DNA of 7,458 bases from Rhodoferax sp. (GCA_023231075.1 JALNWC010000118.1:1-7458); one strand, 5' to 3'; positions 1 to 5,685 are shown, counted from the stretch's first letter. Numbers and translations are program-made. Notes: generated from the letters alone by a model not told the origin.

Positions 1-1
1 C

Positions 2-373
2 TCGGCGGCCGCCACCTATGCCGCGGCGCCCCGGCCTGCGCAGCCCGGCCAGGTGACCCAGCTCAGCCGCATTGACGACGACGACCCTGTCAGCCAGGAT
101 GTGCAGTCGGTGTTTCCGGCCGACAAACTGGCCCTGTTGCGCCACGGACTTAAATTGGACGGCCAGGCGCTGCAAGCGGCCAAGGTCGAATGGCAAAACC
201 CCGAGCAATTGCGCTTTGTCCTGACCGAAGGCAAGAAGCGCCAGATTCGCCGCATGTGCGAACAGGTCGGCCTCAAGGTGGTGGGCCTCAAGCGCGTGCG
301 CATTGGCAAGGTAATGCTGGGCAATCTGCCGGTGGGCCAGTGGCGCTACCTGGCCCCGCATGAGCGTTTCTAA
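2..373 (+). CDS. rluF: 23S rRNA pseudouridine synthase, RluF-like (3' end only)
   Basis: This is the last 123 codons of a gene that begins outside the window. Enzymes of the RsuA/RluB/RluE/RluF family isomerise a specific uridine in rRNA to pseudouridine in the cytoplasm; RluF acts on 23S rRNA (U2604 in E. coli). The C-terminal core is clear: LTEGKKRQIRRMCE, then VGLKRVRIG, then LPVGQWRYL. The RQIRRMCE form fits RluF better than RluB or RluE. The catalytic aspartate and the S4 domain lie upstream of the window. Before this core there is an Ala/Pro-rich stretch and an acidic run (DDDD), which look like a linker or loop insertion. The frame is open from base 2, so an internal GTG at 53 is not the start. 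The gene ends shortly after the conserved core (APHERF), without the long basic tail of E. coli RluF. The family is certain; RluF rather than a sister enzyme is likely. Confidence 0.8.
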   Translation, partial: SAAATYAAAPRPAQPGQVTQLSRIDDDDPVSQDVQSVFPADKLALLRHGLKLDGQALQAAKVEWQNPEQLRFVLTEGKKRQIRRMCEQVGLKVVGLKRVRIGKVMLGNLPVGQWRYLAPHERF

Positions 374-442
374 AAAAAACCCGCACCAGCCGCCTGGCCT
401 GCCCGGCAGCCCGGCGATGGCACAGCAGCGAATGGCTTGGTG

Positions 443-472
443 ATCGTCATGAATCATCGTCACGATGACGAT
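443..472. repeat. cluster of ATCGTCA repeats forming overlapping inverted repeats
   Basis: The heptamer ATCGTCA occurs directly at 443-449 and 456-462, and inverted (TGACGAT) at 466-472. Two inverted repeats overlap here. One is ATCGTCAT at 443-450 against ATGACGAT at 465-472. The other is a compact near-perfect palindrome, TCATCGT-C-ACGATGA, at 454-468. It lies 19 bases upstream of the predicted htpG -35 element. It could be an operator for a dimeric regulator or a transcribed hairpin. No T-run follows it, so it is not a standard intrinsic terminator for the upstream gene. The repeats are directly visible; the function is unknown. Confidence 0.5.
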
Positions 473-490
473 TCCGTTCATGGAACCCCC

Positions 491-518
491 CTTGAAACTC
501 CCGCCATCGCCCTTACTT
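491..518 (+). promoter_or_regulatory. predicted sigma-32 (RpoH) heat-shock promoter of htpG
   Basis: CTTGAAA at 491-497 is preceded by a run of C, as in the classic CCCCCTTGAA -35 element. It is followed after 13 bases by CCTTACTT at 511-518, a degenerate form of the CCCCATNT -10 element. Transcription would start near 525, giving a leader of about 60 bases. htpG is an established RpoH-dependent gene in proteobacteria. The small heat-shock gene at 4766 has the same elements at exactly the same spacing, which strengthens the call. Confidence 0.7.
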
Positions 519-584
519 GGCAAGTTCCCTTAGCGCCTGATCGCCTTGGGCACTGACACCATTTTTTAAAACCAAGCTCCTCCC

Positions 585-2573
585 ATGACCAAACAAACCC
601 TTTCCTTCCAGACCGAAGTTGCGCAACTGCTGCACCTGGTGACCCACTCGCTGTACTCCAACAAGGAAATTTTCCTGCGCGAGCTCATCAGCAACGCCTC
701 GGACGCCTGCGACAAGCTGCGCTTTGAGGCCATCAACGACGGTGGCCTGTACGAGAACGACAGCGAGCTCAAGGTCAAGGTCACCTTCGACCAGGACGCC
801 AAAACGCTCACCATTGCTGATAACGGCATCGGCATGAGCACGCAGGAGGCCATCGACCACCTCGGCACCATTGCCAAGAGCGGCACCAAGGACTTTGTGT
901 CAAAGCTCACCGGCGACCAGAAGTCCGACTCGCAACTGATCGGTCAGTTCGGCGTGGGCTTTTATTCAGGCTTCATCGTGGCCAACAAGATCACGGTGGA
1001 ATCGCGCCGCGCCGGCATGAAGGCTGAGGAAGGCGTGCGCTGGATCAGCGGGGGCACCGGCGACTTCGAGGTGGAAAACATCACCCGCGCCGAGCGCGGC
1101 ACCAGCGTGATTTTGCACCTGCGTGACGACGCCATGGACTATTGCAGCGCCTGGAAGCTCAAGAGCATCATCAACAAATACTCCGACCACATCAGCCTGC
1201 CGATCCTGATGGAAAAGGAAGAGTGGCAAGACGGCGAACTCATCAACCCGAGCGATGAAAACGGCGGCCGCCAACCGGGCGCCATGGTCAAGACCGGCGA
1301 ATGGGAAACCGTCAACAAGGCCAACGCCATCTGGGCGCGCGCCAAGAAAGACATCACGACCGACGAGTACACCGAGTTCTACAAGCAGATCAGCCACGAC
1401 TTCGAGGCGCCGCTGGCCTACACCCACAACCGCGTCGAGGGCAGCACCGAGTACACGCAGTTGCTGTACATCCCCGGCAAAGCGCCGTTCGACCTGTACA
1501 ACCGCGACAAATCGGCCGGCGTCAAGCTCTATGTCAAGCGCGTCTTCATCATGGACGACGCCGAGGCGCTGTTGCCGACCTACCTGCGCTTCGTCAAGGG
1601 CGTGGTCGATTCATCCGACCTGCCGCTCAACGTGAGCCGCGAGCTGCTGCAGGAAAGCCGCGACGTCAAGGCCATCCGCGAAGGCTGTACCAAGCGCGTG
1701 CTCGGCATGCTCGAAGACCTGGCCAAACACGACAAGCTGCCGGAAGCCGCCAGCTCGACTGAGGGCGTGACCGATGTGGTGACAGAAGAAGAAAAAGCCG
1801 AGGCCGCCACCAATGCCGGCAAATACACCAAGTTCTACAACGAATTTGGCGCCGTGCTCAAGGAAGGCCTGGGTGAGGACTACGCCAACAAGGACCGCAT
1901 TGCCAAACTGTTGCGCTTCATGTCAAGCACCACGGATTCGGTCAGCGTCAGCTTCGCCGACTACAAGGCGCGCATGAAAGAAGGCCAGGAAGCGATCTAC
2001 TTTATTACCGCCGACAACGCGGCCGCCGCCAAAAACAGCCCGCAGCTGGAAGTCTTCAAGAAAAAAGGCATCGAAGTGCTCTTGATGACCGATCGCGTCG
2101 ACGAATGGGCGCTGAACTACCTGCAGGACTTCGACGGCACGCCGCTGCAAAGCGTGGCCAAGGGCGCGGTCGACCTGGGCAAGCTGCAGGACGAGACCGA
2201 GAAAAAAGCCGCAGAAGAAGCCGCAGAAGCCTTCAAACCGCTGCTGGCCAAGCTGAAAGAAGCCCTCAAGGACAAGGCCGAAGACGTGCGCGTGACCACG
2301 CGCCTGGTCGACTCGCCTGCCTGCCTGGTGGTGCAGGACCACGGCATGAGCACGCAGCTGGCGCGCATGCTCAAGCAGGCCGGCCAGGCCGCGCCCGACG
2401 TGAAACCGGTGCTCGAAGTCAACGCCGAGCACGCGCTGGTGAAAAAACTCGACGGCTCGGTGCACTTCAATGACCTGGCGCACATTTTGTTCGACCAGGC
2501 GCTGCTGGCCGAGGGCGGCCTGCCGGCGGACCCGGCGGCTTATGTCAAGCGCGTGAATGCGCTGCTGGTGTAA
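585..2573 (+). CDS. htpG: molecular chaperone HtpG (bacterial Hsp90)
   Basis: HtpG is the cytosolic ATP-dependent Hsp90 dimer, which remodels client proteins together with DnaK. The protein has 662 residues; E. coli has 624, and somewhat longer forms are usual in betaproteobacteria. The N-terminal GHKL ATPase is intact: ELISNASDA at residues 33-41 (catalytic Glu33, Mg-binding Asn37), DNGIGMS at 79-85, IAKSGT at 96-101 and GQFGVGFYS at 120-128. The middle domain has NVSRELLQ at about 349-356, with the ATP-contacting Arg352. An Ala/Glu/Lys-rich helical segment (KKAAEEAAEAF) leads into the C-terminal dimerisation domain, which ends VNALLV with no eukaryotic MEEVD tail. ATG at 585 gives the canonical N-terminus TKQTLSFQTEV. 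No good Shine-Dalgarno sequence is visible before it. The gene stands alone between a heat-shock promoter and a strong terminator, so it is probably monocistronic. Confidence 0.97.
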   Translation: MTKQTLSFQTEVAQLLHLVTHSLYSNKEIFLRELISNASDACDKLRFEAINDGGLYENDSELKVKVTFDQDAKTLTIADNGIGMSTQEAIDHLGTIAKSGTKDFVSKLTGDQKSDSQLIGQFGVGFYSGFIVANKITVESRRAGMKAEEGVRWISGGTGDFEVENITRAERGTSVILHLRDDAMDYCSAWKLKSIINKYSDHISLPILMEKEEWQDGELINPSDENGGRQPGAMVKTGEWETVNKANAIWARAKKDITTDEYTEFYKQISHDFEAPLAYTHNRVEGSTEYTQLLYIPGKAPFDLYNRDKSAGVKLYVKRVFIMDDAEALLPTYLRFVKGVVDSSDLPLNVSRELLQESRDVKAIREGCTKRVLGMLEDLAKHDKLPEAASSTEGVTDVVTEEEKAEAATNAGKYTKFYNEFGAVLKEGLGEDYANKDRIAKLLRFMSSTTDSVSVSFADYKARMKEGQEAIYFITADNAAAAKNSPQLEVFKKKGIEVLLMTDRVDEWALNYLQDFDGTPLQSVAKGAVDLGKLQDETEKKAAEEAAEAFKPLLAKLKEALKDKAEDVRVTTRLVDSPACLVVQDHGMSTQLARMLKQAGQAAPDVKPVLEVNAEHALVKKLDGSVHFNDLAHILFDQALLAEGGLPADPAAYVKRVNALLV

Positions 2574-2610
2574 GGCGGTTCGGCTGCGCTTCTGAGGCGC
2601 CGCCAACATC

Positions 2611-2647
2611 AAAAACCCCTCGGTCCTGGCGACTGATGGGGTTTTTT
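2611..2647 (+). terminator. intrinsic terminator after htpG
   Basis: A long hairpin starts 37 bases after the htpG stop. The outer stem is a perfect 9 bp (AAAAACCCC at 2611-2619 with GGGGTTTTT at 2638-2646). It continues inward as T2620-A2636, with one bulged T at 2637, and then CGGTC (2621-2625) with GACTG (2631-2635), including one G-U pair. The loop is CTGGC. A run of six T (2642-2647) ends the element. The A-run on the 5' side means it could also work on the minus strand, but no minus-strand gene ends here. Confidence 0.9.
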
Positions 2648-2665
2648 GCTGCCAGAGGGTATAAC

Positions 2666-2684
2666 CCAGCGATTGACTCGCTGG
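2666..2684. repeat. inverted repeat CCAGCGA-TTGAC-TCGCTGG upstream of the anchor gene
   Basis: Perfect 7-bp arms at 2666-2672 and 2678-2684 flank a 5-base spacer. The spacer supplies most of a possible -35 hexamer, TTGACT at 2673-2678, and TAAGTT at 2695-2700 follows after 16 bases as a weak -10. A dimeric repressor site over the promoter of the three-gene run is one reading; a stable short hairpin is another. A small adjacent inverted repeat (GGGT-ATA-ACCC, 2657-2667) overlaps its edge. The promoter assignment is weak. Confidence 0.4.
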
Positions 2685-2746
2685 TGGTCATCGGTAAGTT
2701 CCGAGCCAAAGCGGAATTCACCGGTTTTTTCGTGTCCTGAACACCC

Positions 2747-2751
2747 AAGGA
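2747..2751 (+). promoter_or_regulatory. ribosome binding site deciding the anchor gene start
   Basis: AAGGA lies 9 bases before ATG 2761 but only 3 bases before an in-frame TTG at 2755. The spacing favours the ATG. Confidence 0.65.
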
Positions 2752-2760
2752 ATTTTGACC

Positions 2761-3228
2761 ATGTATCACAGTGAAACGACGCTTCGCGCTGAACTGCCTT
2801 CCTCCAGGAAGCTGATGCGCTCGACCATCCTGGCGGCTCTTTCTGCCGCCGTCATCCTGGTGACCGTGACCAGTCCTGAAACCACGCCGGTTGCCGCCGC
2901 AACGCAACAAACTTCTTGGCGTGACGAGATGCGCTTTACCCTGAAACCTGGTGAAGGCATGGAAGTCAAGCTGCGCATGAAGGAAGGCGAAAAAACCGTT
3001 TTCGCCTGGACAGTGGAAGGCGGCACCGTCAACTATGACACCCACGGCGACAGCATCATGCGATCGATCAGCTACGAAAAGGGGCGCGCAGCGTCTTCCG
3101 ATGACGGCGATCTGGTGGCTGCGTTCACAGGCAAGCACGGCTGGTTCTGGCGCAACCGGGGCGATGCCGATGTGAAACTTGTGCTGCGCACGCGCGGTGA
3201 CTACAGCGACATCAAGCGTGTCAAATAA
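2761..3228 (+). CDS. small membrane-anchored periplasmic protein ('transmembrane anchor protein' type)
   Basis: This 155-residue protein has an N-terminal anchor and an extracytoplasmic domain. Residues 1-20 are polar and end KLMR. Residues 21-38 form one hydrophobic helix (STILAALSAAVILVTVTS) without a clear signal-peptidase site. A short Pro/Ala/Thr linker (about 39-52) follows, then a compact domain of about 100 residues with alternating strand-like segments. Recognisable motifs are LKPGEGMEVKL (61-71), NYDTHGD (91-97), SYEKGR (104-109) and HGWFWRNR (126-133). From memory, similar proteins are annotated in Burkholderiales only as 'transmembrane anchor protein', usually with a longer linker; I know of no proven biochemical role. 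The aromatic and His residues of the HGWFW segment may form a binding site, but this is inference. The stop overlaps the likely start of the transporter gene by 11 bases, implying translational coupling and shared function. Confidence 0.8.
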   Translation: MYHSETTLRAELPSSRKLMRSTILAALSAAVILVTVTSPETTPVAAATQQTSWRDEMRFTLKPGEGMEVKLRMKEGEKTVFAWTVEGGTVNYDTHGDSIMRSISYEKGRAASSDDGDLVAAFTGKHGWFWRNRGDADVKLVLRTRGDYSDIKRVK

Positions 3229-4264
3229 CGCCCCGGCCCTTCGCGGTGGGCTGCTGGCCTTGATGGCGGCAGCCCTGTTTGGCATCAGCACACCGCTGGT
3301 GCAACGGCTGGGTGTGGGGTTGGGCGCCTTCAGTACGGCCGCCTTGCTTTATGGTGGGGCAGCGCTGGTTGGCGCGTTCTCACTGCGCCCCAAGGAACAG
3401 GAAGCTCGGGTGCGACGCTCTGACACGGGTCGGTTGCTGGCCATGGCCATCTTTGGTGCCGTCATCGGGCCGGTGGCCCTGGCCTGGGGGCTGCAGCGCA
3501 CCAGTGGCGCCAGTGCCTCCCTCATGCTCACGCTGGAAGCGCTGTTTACCGCCCTGTTGGCCTGGCGCCTCTACGGCGAAAGCATGGACCGCCGGGTCTG
3601 GCTTGCCATGCTGTTGCTGCTGGCGGGCGGCATGGCCCTGGTGTTGGATCAAGGCATGGCGGGCGGTGTGCAATTGGTGGGCCTGCTGGTCGTCATGCTG
3701 GCCACCGCAGCCTGGGGCGTGGACAACACCTTGTCGCGGGCGCTGGCCGAGCGCGACCCCGGTCAGGTGGTGATGCTCAAGGCAGCGCTGGGGGCAAGTT
3801 TGACGACCGGTTTGGCCTGGCTCAGCAATGAACCCTTGCCCGGCTGGATGGCGGCACTGGGCTTGCTTGCGGTGGGGGCCACCGGCTATGGTGTGAGTTT
3901 GAGGCTGTACTTGCTGGCGCAACGCGCATTTGGCGCTGCCCGTACCGGTTCTGTATTTGCCTTTGCGCCCTTTATAGGCGCGCTATTCGCCTTTGCGCTG
4001 GGTGACCGTTCAGCAGGCGCACTGATGATGGTGGGTGGACTGCTGATGTTGTGCGGTGTCGCACTGCACCTGGCCGAAATCCACGGGCACGAGCACGTTC
4101 ATGAGCCCATGGACCATGAGCATGCCCACGACCATTCGGACAATCACCACAAGCATTCCCACCAGCCAACGGTCATTGGCACGCATTCCCACTGGCATCA
4201 TCATGAGGAAGTGCGGCACAGCCATGCCCATGTGCCCGATGCGCATCACCAGCATGTGCATTGA
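3218..4264 (+). CDS. EamA/DMT-family transporter with a histidine-rich C-terminal tail
   Basis: This is an inner-membrane transporter of the drug/metabolite transporter superfamily, 348 residues from GTG 3218. Two EamA repeats (about residues 10-150 and 160-285) give roughly ten hydrophobic helices. The start of the first is typical (GGLLALMAAALFGISTPL), and the first repeat ends in a helix rich in Leu, Ala and Gly. DMT proteins usually end here; this one continues for 60 residues (289-348), of which 24 are His in HEH, HSH and HHH clusters. Such a tail is expected to bind Zn, Ni, Co or Cu, as a metal buffer or sensor, but the substrate cannot be read from sequence. The start is uncertain: GTG 3218 overlaps the previous stop by 11 bases and gives a normal N-terminus, while GTG 3197, TTG 3179 and ATG 3263 are alternatives. 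No Shine-Dalgarno is visible, so translation probably couples to the anchor gene. A cation diffusion facilitator is excluded by the EamA repeats. Confidence 0.88.
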   Translation: MSNNAPALRGGLLALMAAALFGISTPLVQRLGVGLGAFSTAALLYGGAALVGAFSLRPKEQEARVRRSDTGRLLAMAIFGAVIGPVALAWGLQRTSGASASLMLTLEALFTALLAWRLYGESMDRRVWLAMLLLLAGGMALVLDQGMAGGVQLVGLLVVMLATAAWGVDNTLSRALAERDPGQVVMLKAALGASLTTGLAWLSNEPLPGWMAALGLLAVGATGYGVSLRLYLLAQRAFGAARTGSVFAFAPFIGALFAFALGDRSAGALMMVGGLLMLCGVALHLAEIHGHEHVHEPMDHEHAHDHSDNHHKHSHQPTVIGTHSHWHHHEEVRHSHAHVPDAHHQHVH

Positions 4265-4620
4265 AATCGTTCAAGTCCTTTGTTTGGGCCCGAGCCTGTG
4301 CCTGTGCCTTGACGAGCAAAAGAACCCTGAATTTTCTGAAGTTGAAGGCCAGTGACACGGTCAAGGTCAATTACCGGGGCACCTTCCCGGACGGCAAGGA
4401 ATTCGACAGCTCCTACAAGCGCAACCAGGCGATTGAATTCCCCTTGGGCAACGTCATCCCCTGCTGGACCGAAGGCGTGCAGCGCATGAAGGTCGGCGGC
4501 AAGGCCAAACTGACCTGCCCGGCGTCCATCGCCTATGGCGCACGCGGCGCCGGTGGCGTGATTCCGCCGAACGCCACGCTGTTGTTTGAGGTCGAGTTGC
4601 TGGCCATCAACGGCAAGTAA
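4261..4620 (+). CDS. FKBP-type peptidyl-prolyl cis-trans isomerase with an atypical N-terminus
   Basis: This encodes an FKBP domain that catalyses cis-trans isomerisation of X-Pro bonds. Read from TTG 4261 it has 119 residues. The core is nearly complete: VNYRGT (36-41), DGKEFDSSY (44-52), VIPCWTEGVQRM (65-76), AYGARGAGG (91-99), IPPNATLLFEVELL (101-114). Residues matching the FKBP12 pocket are present (Tyr38, Phe48, Asp49, Phe60, Val65, Ile66, Trp69, Tyr92, Phe109). Cys68 and Cys86 could pair in an oxidising compartment; related periplasmic FKBPs have a signal peptide and a normal first strand. Here the first 29 residues (MKSFKSFVWARACACAL, then a basic stretch) are only weakly signal-like and lack the usual 'G-x-G-x' segment before the core, as if a piece were deleted. 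TTG 4261 overlaps the TGA of the transporter gene. Later TTG codons are alternatives, and no ribosome site stands out. The enzyme family is certain; the true start and export are not. Confidence 0.82.
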   Translation: MKSFKSFVWARACACALTSKRTLNFLKLKASDTVKVNYRGTFPDGKEFDSSYKRNQAIEFPLGNVIPCWTEGVQRMKVGGKAKLTCPASIAYGARGAGGVIPPNATLLFEVELLAINGK

Positions 4621-4664
4621 GGGCGCTGAATTTGTCAGGCCGGGCTCGACATCGGAACTTGAGA

Positions 4665-4692
4665 CTTGAAATCTGCGCAGTGAACCTTATTT
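4665..4692 (+). promoter_or_regulatory. predicted sigma-32 (RpoH) heat-shock promoter of the small Hsp gene
   Basis: CTTGAAA at 4665-4671, 13 bases, then CCTTATTT at 4685-4692. Both elements and the spacing match those in front of htpG. Transcription would begin near 4699, giving a leader of about 67 bases before ATG 4766. Small heat-shock genes are typical RpoH targets. Confidence 0.7.
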
Positions 4693-4753
4693 TCAAGAGT
4701 GAAGCTTTGCGGTCATGGGGACTGCGGGCTGCTCACCCAGGATACTGTTGAAG

Positions 4754-4759
4754 AAGGAG
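4754..4759 (+). promoter_or_regulatory. ribosome binding site deciding the small Hsp start
   Basis: AAGGAG lies 6 bases before ATG 4766. It rules out the upstream in-frame ATG at 4715, which has no such site and would add 17 residues unlike any small Hsp. Confidence 0.85.
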
Positions 4760-4765
4760 AATCTC

Positions 4766-5197
4766 ATGAATGCACTGATGACACGCGGCGGTCTGTTTGA
4801 CGACTTTTTCCGCGATGTGGCCCCTGGTTTTTACATCAAGCCCCTGCATGGTGACGCCCTGCCGACGCCCTCCCAGATCAAGGTGGACGTGAAGGAAAGT
4901 GGCGACGCCTACACCGTGCAGGCCGAAATTCCGGGCGTGCCCAAGGAAGACATCCAGGTCGCCGTGGAAGGCAATGTGGTGAGCCTGCGCGCCGAAATCA
5001 AGCAGCAGGACAGCACCAGCGCAGACGAAAAAACCCTGCGCAGCGAGCGCTATTACGGTGCCGTGTCGCGCAGCTTCCAGCTGGCCTCGGACATTGACCA
5101 GACCCAGGCCAAGGCCAGGTACGACAACGGCGTGCTGACCCTCACCTTGCCCAAAAAGCAGGCCCTGAGCGGTGCGCAGCGCCTGACCATCGAGTAG
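4766..5197 (+). CDS. small heat-shock protein, Hsp20/alpha-crystallin family
   Basis: This is an ATP-independent holdase chaperone of the cytoplasm that traps unfolding proteins as oligomers, for later refolding by DnaK/ClpB. It has 143 residues, normal for the family. A short N-terminal arm rich in Phe (GLFDDFF, 9-15) precedes the alpha-crystallin domain at about 37-130. That domain holds IKVDVKESGDAYTV, the AEIPGVPKEDI turn (53-63), SRSFQL (101-106) and the diagnostic ARYDNGVLTLTLPK at 117-130. The tail carries LTI at 140-142, a possible I/L-x-I/L oligomerisation motif. The N-terminal arm and overall spacing resemble the bacterial 'class A' proteins near IbpA, but I cannot assign ibpA. It has its own promoter and a strong ribosome site, so it is probably transcribed apart from the FKBP gene upstream. 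It ends 24 bases from the convergent oxidase remnant, with no obvious terminator between them. Confidence 0.95.
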   Translation: MNALMTRGGLFDDFFRDVAPGFYIKPLHGDALPTPSQIKVDVKESGDAYTVQAEIPGVPKEDIQVAVEGNVVSLRAEIKQQDSTSADEKTLRSERYYGAVSRSFQLASDIDQTQAKARYDNGVLTLTLPKKQALSGAQRLTIE

Positions 5198-5221
5198 GCC
5201 GCTGCGCAGATGCTGCCGGGC

Positions 5222-5599
5222 TTACCTGAATATCTTGCCCGGGTTCATCACGTTGCCGGGGTCCAGCGCCTGCTTGATGGCACGCATCATGGCAATGGCC
5301 CCGGCGTCGGCCTCCTGCAGCGCCAGCAAATGGCCTTCGAGTGAGGAGCCAACGCCAAACGGGATCACCGGCACCTTGAAGCGCGCGGCCCAGCTTGACG
5401 GCGTCCGCCACATCCTGCGTGTTCTCGGAAAAGACCACGGCGGCACGCTGAAGGACGATTTGTCGCGGCCATGCTGTTCACGCACCACCAGGGCCGCGGG
5501 GTACTGCGGACCAAAGCGCTCGGACAAGGCTTGCCGCAAGGCGGCGGGTGCGGGGCGACTGTCAATTTCCGGGTGTAACGAAGGGGCGGGTGCGTTCAA
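5222..5599 (-). pseudogene. FAD-linked oxidase (GlcD / D-lactate dehydrogenase type), internally deleted remnant
   Basis: An open frame of 125 codons joins the two ends of a protein normally about 470 residues long. Residues 1-54 match the N-terminus (FGPQYPAALVVREQHGRDKSSF), and 71-95 match the start of the FAD-binding domain (VIPFGVGSSLEGHLLALQ). Residues 96-125 are the extreme C-terminus (MMRAIKQALDPGNVMNPGKIF). About 350 residues of the FAD and substrate domains are missing at a junction near 5314/5315, beside CTGCAG. Between 5390 and 5437 the sequence is also out of frame: the correct reading (VVFSENTQDVADAVKLG) lies in another frame, so a compensating pair of indels frames this patch. 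The likely original start is TTG at 5597-5599, with GGAG 7 bases before it. It diverges from the adenosyltransferase gene. No flavin-dependent activity is possible; whether a peptide is made is unknown. Confidence 0.88.
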
Positions 5600-5606
5600 G
5601 ATGGGT

Positions 5607-5610
5607 CTCC
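5607..5610 (-). promoter_or_regulatory. ribosome binding site of the oxidase remnant
   Basis: GGAG on the minus strand lies 7 bases before the TTG codon at 5597-5599 that begins the homologous part (NAPAPSLHPEI). This supports TTG as the start, although an ATG later mutated to TTG is equally possible. Confidence 0.45.
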
Positions 5611-5680
5611 GTGATAATCGTCCGTTCTGCTCAAGTGCGCCCTCACCAGCACACGACACCAGGCATCCTTCCATTTTTTT

Positions 5681-5685
5681 GAGAG
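5681..5685 (+). promoter_or_regulatory. ribosome binding site of the adenosyltransferase gene
   Basis: GAGAG lies 7 bases before ATG 5693 and supports that start. No convincing -35/-10 pair was found in the 93-base divergent spacer. Confidence 0.5.

Noticed and set aside
374..420. Possible terminator after the pseudouridine synthase gene
   Set aside because: An A-run directly follows the stop, and the CCAG/CTGG and CTG/CAG stems are too short, with no T-run on the + strand.
2208..2232. Short tandem-like GCCGCAGAAG repeat in htpG
   Set aside because: It encodes the Ala/Glu-rich helical segment before the C-terminal domain, which is expected in HtpG.
1923..2612. A 229-codon minus-strand frame opposite the htpG 3' end
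   Set aside because: The composition (His/Gln/Arg/Val-rich) reflects the complement of GC-rich codons; there is no ribosome site or homology.
4010..4261. A Met-rich minus-strand frame opposite the His-rich tail
   Set aside because: CAT and CAC histidine codons read as ATG and GTG on the other strand, so the Met-rich protein is an artefact.
4699..4765. Possible ROSE or four-U RNA thermometer in the small Hsp leader
   Set aside because: Small pairings exist (GAG/CTC around the ribosome site, CUUU with AAGG), but no UYGCU or UUUU strand pairs convincingly with AAGGAG over several bases.
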